Source of the DNA: Phycisphaerae bacterium
GTDB lineage: Bacteria; Planctomycetota; Phycisphaerae; Sedimentisphaerales; Anaerobacaceae
Direction: 5' to 3'
Assembly: GCA_016782865.1 (NCBI GenBank)
Contig: JADHXR010000021.1
Location: 1-62,015, forward strand
DNA length: 62,015 nucleotides
The translations under genes were made by a program, and so were the position numbers. Below, piece by piece: positions 59,497 through 62,015 of this stretch. A model generated the notes under the pieces. The model worked only from the letters and a program-made list of their open reading frames with translations. It searched no databases and was not told where the DNA came from. Numbering within the stretch: position 1 is the stretch's first letter; the number at the start of each line of letters is the position of its first letter.

Positions 59497-60042
59497 ATGA
59501 GCAGGTCAATTCTTGTGTTGGTGGCGACACTGATTCCTGTTGCGAGTGCTTCGGGTGATATGGTACGCGGTATTGGCATTGACTTTGTAACCATCGGCAA
59601 CCCTGGCAATCCCGGCGATACCAGAACCGAAGCAAATCCAGTCGGCGGCGGCGCGGTCAATTATACCTACCGAATCGGCAAGTACGAAGTTACCAACGCA
59701 CAATGGGATGCTTTTGTTTCAGCGGCAGGCGCTCCAACCGGCAATCCGATCACTGCTTACGATCAAGACGTCTACTGGACCGGTATGTACGTTCCAGCCA
59801 ATCAAGTGAGCTGGTATGAAGCGGCTCAGTTCTGTAACTATCTCACCAGCGGCGATAAGAGCCGGGGCGCGTATCGGTTCAGCGGCGACAATTCCAATCC
59901 CGGTGACTTCGTCGGTATCGACCGAGCAACAGCCCAGGCCATTTATGGCACGGTTTATTGCCTGCCGACAGAAGACGAATGGGAAGTTACACGGAACCAT
60001 TCCTTGGAAGCTGGTCAAGGATGTATAGGCAAAAATGGGTGA
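59497..60042 (+). pseudogene. Secreted SUMF1/FGE-sulfatase-domain protein, C-terminally truncated
   Basis: The start at 59497 has GGAGG 7-8 nt upstream and a signal peptide (SRSILVLVATLIPVASASGD). The mature part is a clear formylglycine-generating-enzyme-like fold of the secreted planctomycete type: DFVTIGNPGNPGDTRTEANP, NYTYRIGKYEVTNAQWDAFV, VSWYEAAQFCNYLTSGDKSR and YCLPTEDEWEV. After LPTEDEW the family continues with KAAYY and about 100 more residues, often closing with a PEP-CTERM anchor. Here the frame switches to RNHSLEAGQGCIGKNG and stops. Thus the catalytic/ligand-binding C-terminal half and any sorting signal are lost, and the gene is probably a pseudogene. Proteins of this group are usually structural or lectin-like and not true FGEs. 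Confidence 0.8.
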
Positions 60043-60096
60043 ATACTTGCCGTTCTGCTTGAGCGTTTGAGGGTCTTGGGAAATACCGGGAGAAAC

Positions 60097-60654
60097 ATGC
60101 TTTCATACATGAATTTCCGAAAATACTTAAAAGAATATCACGCTCTAATCCACCTCATTCAGACAACGCTCCTGCTATGCGCCCTGGCATATCTTTTCAA
60201 AGTGCATCCCGAAGAGACACGTGATTTGTTCGTCTTTGGGATTGCCTCAGTCTATATGTGGTTTGTCATTTTCTACGTTACAAAACCTCTTTACGAGCGT
60301 GGCTTCGTGCTTGATTTCTTCGAGAATCGGACTGAGTTCTTCAAGGATCTGATCTACAAACCACAAAAACCACAAAACCTCGATCCAGATCGATCGTCGA
60401 AGGAGTGGTATCGACTTCAAGAATGGCTTGGATATCAGAATCGATGGGATCACCGCTGGTATCGCTTCAAGAAATTCATAAAACCCATACTCGTGCTGGG
60501 CGCATTCCTCTCTGGATGGGTCATTTCTGCATTATTGCTTATCTTCGGTTTTCAGGTGCCCGAGGACAAGGCCACAGGTTTGGTTTTCGTAATTGGTATC
60601 TGTTGTCTTATTGGCTACGGCATCGGCTTACGACAAGGTAGACGCAAGAGTTGA
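60097..60654 (+). CDS. Membrane protein of unknown function
   Basis: The start at 60097 has GGGAG 4 nt upstream. The 185-residue protein begins with a basic amphipathic part (SYMNFRKYLKEYHALIHL) and two membrane segments (QTTLLLCALAYLFKVHPEE; LFVFGIASVYMWFVIFYVT). A polar cytoplasmic domain rich in aromatic and basic residues follows (EWYRLQEWLGYQNRWDHRWY), and then two more segments (ILVLGAFLSGWVISALLLIF; GLVFVIGICCLIGYGIG) with a basic tail. This gives four helices with both ends inside. The family is unknown. It follows the truncated SUMF1 gene by 54 nt on the same strand. Confidence 0.72.
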   Translation: MLSYMNFRKYLKEYHALIHLIQTTLLLCALAYLFKVHPEETRDLFVFGIASVYMWFVIFYVTKPLYERGFVLDFFENRTEFFKDLIYKPQKPQNLDPDRSSKEWYRLQEWLGYQNRWDHRWYRFKKFIKPILVLGAFLSGWVISALLLIFGFQVPEDKATGLVFVIGICCLIGYGIGLRQGRRKS

Positions 60655-60792
60655 AACGCCAAGGGCCGGGATTTTAACGATTCTTTGTGAAGATATCTGA
60701 CTGCATCAGGAAAGATAAAGTCCCACTATCAGACGCTTGGTGAATTGACATCCACCAGCATTGCTGCTCCCTTGGCCTGGATTAGGGTGACT

Positions 60793-61791
60793 TCACGGAG
60801 CCAGGAACGGGTCCTTCTCACAAGTCGGACGTTCGCTGCCTCGATACTCAACCACGTTTTGCACAGTGAACATATCGTCCTCTGGAATGCCAACGTGCCG
60901 AGTTTTTAGGAATCCCACTTGGCCACCGGCAAACAACACGTTTTGTCCACGCTGGCTGTGATTCGTGCTATTTCGGCGACATAACTCACCATCCAGTTGT
61001 ACCGCAAATCTATCCTCGGACACGCTCTCAAACACCGGATTGCGGTCTGCCAAAAGCGGTTGTCCGGCAAGCAGACTCATTGTGACTGCCGGACGGCAGA
61101 ACACGCGGAAACTGTAGCTTATGTGCTCCCCGCTCGGAAAATCGTCGTAGTCGCGTGCCTCTGAAGGCACGAGCGCCCTAACCCGTCTCTGCCTTCGACC
61201 GGCGCAGACGAAATCTTCCGGACGCTTGTGGTAGCCGAGTTTGAGCAGCAGATACAGATTGCTGCTGTTCGACCGCCTCTGCCCGCTCTGACCTCCGCCT
61301 CTGTGCCAGGGCTGACTGACATCGGCGGTAACAGCCGGTAGCTTGTCGTCGTGATCCGAGCAGTAACTGGCCATACTACTGCCAACACCGGCTAACTGTC
61401 TCTGACAAACGTGCTTGCGGTGTTGATGACGGGCGAAGCTAAACGACGGAATCAGGACGCCAACAGCTAATAGAATAGTCGCTGCCATCGCGCCAACTTG
61501 AACATAATTGCGCCAGGGCTTGCTCGTTGCCGCAACCGGCTCTCTGACAGCCCGTTCGGCGCTCGCCACTTGAATCAGCCGCCAGACCGTTCGTTCTGCA
61601 AGGTCATCTGGACACGGTTTGGTCTGTAGTGCATCGAGAGGAGCAAGCAGGGCTTTGAGCTTTGAGTGGATTTCTGTGGCTTCTTCGCTGCTGTCAATCA
61701 GGGCCTTGGCCTGAGCAGTCCCCTCTTCGGTCGTCAATTTCAGTGAATAATCGAATAGTAGCTGCTTTTCTTCGTTGCTAAGTGGTAGCAT
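60793..61791 (-). CDS. Anti-sigma-factor-like membrane protein with C-terminal extracellular domain
   Basis: The first ~100 residues are helical and acidic (PLSNEEKQLLFDYSLKLTTE, EIHSKLKALLAPLDALQTKP), with CPDDLAERTVWRLIQVA as in planctomycete proteins encoded beside ECF sigma factors. There is one membrane segment (VGAMAATILLAVGVLIPSFSFA), directly followed by an RHQHRKHVCQRQLAGVGSSM stretch. The C-terminal ~200 residues resemble the extracellular part of DUF1559/prepilin-like proteins (YCSDHDDKLPAV, HISYSFRVFCRPAV, RGQNVLFAGGQVGFLKTRHV). The protein has 332 residues. A cognate sigma-factor gene would be expected upstream, beyond 62015; none is seen in the window. The signalling role is inferred from domain order only. 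Confidence 0.7.
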   Translation of the reverse strand: MLPLSNEEKQLLFDYSLKLTTEEGTAQAKALIDSSEEATEIHSKLKALLAPLDALQTKPCPDDLAERTVWRLIQVASAERAVREPVAATSKPWRNYVQVGAMAATILLAVGVLIPSFSFARHQHRKHVCQRQLAGVGSSMASYCSDHDDKLPAVTADVSQPWHRGGGQSGQRRSNSSNLYLLLKLGYHKRPEDFVCAGRRQRRVRALVPSEARDYDDFPSGEHISYSFRVFCRPAVTMSLLAGQPLLADRNPVFESVSEDRFAVQLDGELCRRNSTNHSQRGQNVLFAGGQVGFLKTRHVGIPEDDMFTVQNVVEYRGSERPTCEKDPFLAP

Positions 61792-62015
61792 GGCTCGCCC
61801 CGTATATAGTCCATATTTTTCCTACTTAGCCTTACGCTGGTGCTCATAAATTTGTTCATAGTTCACCTAAGTCGCACATTGTGTTCTTGATGCGTGAAGA
61901 TGTGAACATTGTGAACGTTCCTGAGAAGGTCTCCCCCGGTAGAGCATGGATTTGATATCCGTGCGAGACCAAGCAGGACGCGCCAGCCAACTTCTGCGTT
62001 TCTTCATCTCATCGA
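61792..62015. other. Upstream region of the anti-sigma-like gene, window edge
   Basis: The last 224 bases show no convincing gene. A direct/inverted motif GTGAACATTGTGAAC lies near 61900-61915, with related GTTCAC further left; it could be an operator for the minus-strand gene, but the evidence is thin. Confidence 0.3.

Noticed and set aside
59497..60042. A true formylglycine-generating enzyme that would activate the two sulfatases
   Set aside because: The sequence belongs to the secreted SUMF1-type planctomycete proteins with a signal peptide and is truncated before the catalytic Cys region.
61895..61920. Operator-like GTGAACATTGTGAAC repeat
   Set aside because: A single short motif without promoter context or a regulator gene nearby; not enough to call a binding site.

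Overview
The window looks like chromosome of an uncultured, probably anaerobic planctomycete (Planctomycetota, Phycisphaerae-like). This is an inference. It rests on Tat-exported sulfatases with FGly motifs, a secreted SUMF1-domain protein, a kdsD-kdsC-giant LptC lipopolysaccharide block, an RNase G/E gene next to a radical-SAM-linked DUF2344 gene, a typical planctomycete anti-sigma-like membrane protein, and high-GC coding with AT-rich, repeat-laden intergenic DNA.

Layout. 1-4.6 kb (minus strand): the start of an exopolysaccharide locus (GumC/Wzz chain-length protein cut by the window edge, Wza-type export lipoprotein) and an unrecognised exported protein. Two near-identical promoter/leader modules lie upstream of these genes. 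4.7-6.3 kb: repeat-rich DNA with two copies of a ~190-bp inverted-repeat element, an integrase remnant and tRNA-Ser(CGA). 6.3-13.7 kb (minus): a heavy-metal efflux operon, running from a His-rich exported protein through CusC/CzcC-, CusB- and CusA-type subunits, behind a consensus-like promoter. 13.7-16.3 kb: sulfatase and GH20 hexosaminidase. 16.7-26.1 kb (plus): DUF2344, RNase G/E, a type II restriction-modification pair, then kdsD, kdsC, LptC and a small membrane protein. 26.3-31.0 kb (minus): HAD phosphatase, then acyl-CoA dehydrogenase with EtfA and EtfB. 31.2-37.0 kb (plus): CoaX, an MnmE-like GTPase, MutS, and an M48 lipoprotein protease. 37.1-44.0 kb: HI0933-type flavoprotein, second sulfatase, a broken heparinase, and gamma-glutamyltransferase. 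44.3-48.2 kb: small membrane proteins, LysA, a KKKAT-repeat basic protein, and NadD. 48.1-50.7 kb: decaying hydrogenase-maturation genes around tRNA-Ala(GGC), and a six-heme cytochrome. 51.4-53.7 kb: DUF5060-type glycan-active protein coupled to a membrane protein. 53.8-56.2 kb: molybdenum-cofactor genes, with moaA and moaC intact but mobB/mobA collapsed into a short chimera. 57.1-59.4 kb: small genes resembling a degraded mobile element. 59.5-61.8 kb: truncated SUMF1 protein, membrane protein, and anti-sigma-like protein.

Two themes stand out. First, several dispersed non-coding elements recur: a promoter plus a 46-nt identical leader in front of two surface-related genes, and three inverted-repeat element families. 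Second, gene decay is concentrated in anaerobic or redox accessory functions (hypA, hypB, a hydrogenase protease, mobA/mobB) and in mobile-element genes, while housekeeping genes are intact. All family names come from reading the sequence; no database search was run.
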